From contig OENT01000030.1 in NCBI GenBank assembly GCA_900239685.1, positions 62,806 through 126,805 on the forward strand: DNA of 64,000 nucleotides. The letters run 5' to 3'. The notes beneath the pieces were generated by a model, which saw nothing but the letters and a program-made list of their open reading frames with translations, had not been told where the DNA came from and ran no database searches. This DNA is from Rotaria macrura (lineage: Eukaryota; Rotifera; Eurotatoria; Philodinida; Philodinidae). This document shows, in pieces, positions 63,156-64,000 of the stretch (the stretch's first letter is position 1; every line of letters starts with the position of its first letter). The position numbers and the translations under genes are program-made.

Positions 63156-64000
63156 CTAATGGTGATTATACAAAATATGTCCTATAAATGAAATCAGCAA
63201 GGATATTCACATTTAAGCTAATACTATGTGAGTCTATAAATTCGGGGAAAGAACACCAGTTACAGTATCTAAGTTTCAGAAAAGTAACATTCAGACCCGT
63301 ATCAGAAGGGTTCTGATGAAGTTTTTATGTCGTAGATGATAAGGAAAACATTAACCGATTAAAAGATAACAATTTTTTCTTGAATGGTGTTTATGGTCGG
63401 TGATGATAGAAAATTTGTGATTTAATGGTTGGTTCTATGGAAATCTAAAGAAATTCCTATGCACACTAGCACAGCTTTCTTGTGAGTCTTATTTAAATGA
63501 AACATTCTAGAAGACGAAGATTCTTCGAGTCTAGAGATAAAATCAAATAATTTATGCAAAATTCATCGAAAACAGTAGATGTTGTCCTATTCGAGATTTA
63601 TCTTCTTCTATATGTTCCATTTTAAGTCTTGTTTCTACTAAGTATTTAGAATAATTTCCTGGCTGATATATGATGATGTCATCTATGATAATATTTTCAT
63701 GGCTTATGCATCAGTACTTATAATGACGTAAAGTGAAGCCTCATTACAGTATGGAATTGAAGTTCTCAGCAGTAGGGGTTAAGTCTCCTCGTTCAGCTTT
63801 GTAGTTGTCGACCCAAATTCAAAGGTGATGTAGTCATCGTAATTGCTGTTAGTATTTCAGTTTACTATGCGAAAAAATAAAAACTTTGAAGAACCAGTTT
63901 ATTGTAGCCAACAAGATACACACATATAAAATCTCTTAAATTCATCTATTGTTCTTCTGAACTGTTAAATTTGAGAAGTGAGCACATGAGCAGAAGGCTC
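63156..64000. other. No feature seen to window end
   Basis: Sequence beyond the duplicated block; no exon, repeat or RNA recognised. Confidence 0.5.

Overview
The window looks like nuclear DNA of a small invertebrate, most likely a bdelloid rotifer. It is AT-rich throughout, its genes have mostly short GT-AG introns (about 45-80 nt), and several elements are near-perfect palindromes of the foldback/MITE type. It also carries FLYWCH and PIF1-helicase remnants, a single-exon lineage-type GPCR and a single-exon PARP. The taxon is an inference from style; no marker gene here names a species.

Layout. 1-4.5 kb holds only transposon debris: a FLYWCH zinc-finger fragment between inverted ends, and a PIF1/Helitron-like helicase remnant. 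4519-20181 (minus) is a complete class VII unconventional myosin (MYO7A type). I resolved 27 exons with every splice phase closing, giving a 2212-residue protein: motor, IQ neck, charged helix, MyTH4-FERM, SH3, MyTH4-FERM. 20.2-25.2 kb is mostly non-coding and contains a 370-bp foldback palindrome. 25175-26356 (plus) is the C-terminal part of a UBE3D/HECT_2-family gene. 26680-29573 (plus) is an SLC22-like organic-ion transporter in 11 exons. 29.6-37.8 kb is a gene desert. 37763-38778 is a nested inverted-repeat element with Tc1/mariner-like ends. 39923-41026 (plus) is an intronless PARP-domain protein.

41879-42847 and 61836-62805 (both minus) are two copies of one eight-exon neuronal-calcium-sensor gene, 20 kb apart in the same orientation. 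Each sits in a duplicated block of about 1.4 kb that includes a very well conserved upstream segment. Between them lie a second large palindrome (45.4-45.7 kb), a 90-bp TTAA-flanked MITE (49.9 kb), two unidentified split-gene candidates (50.3-50.8 kb plus; 52.0-53.2 kb minus), an intronless rhodopsin-like GPCR (55223-56155, plus) and a diverged inverted repeat (60.15-60.77 kb).

The genes share no obvious pathway and each seems to be an independent eukaryotic transcription unit. No prokaryotic operon, CRISPR array, rRNA or convincing tRNA was seen. Exon boundaries are read by eye from splice consensus, phase and family similarity; no search was run.
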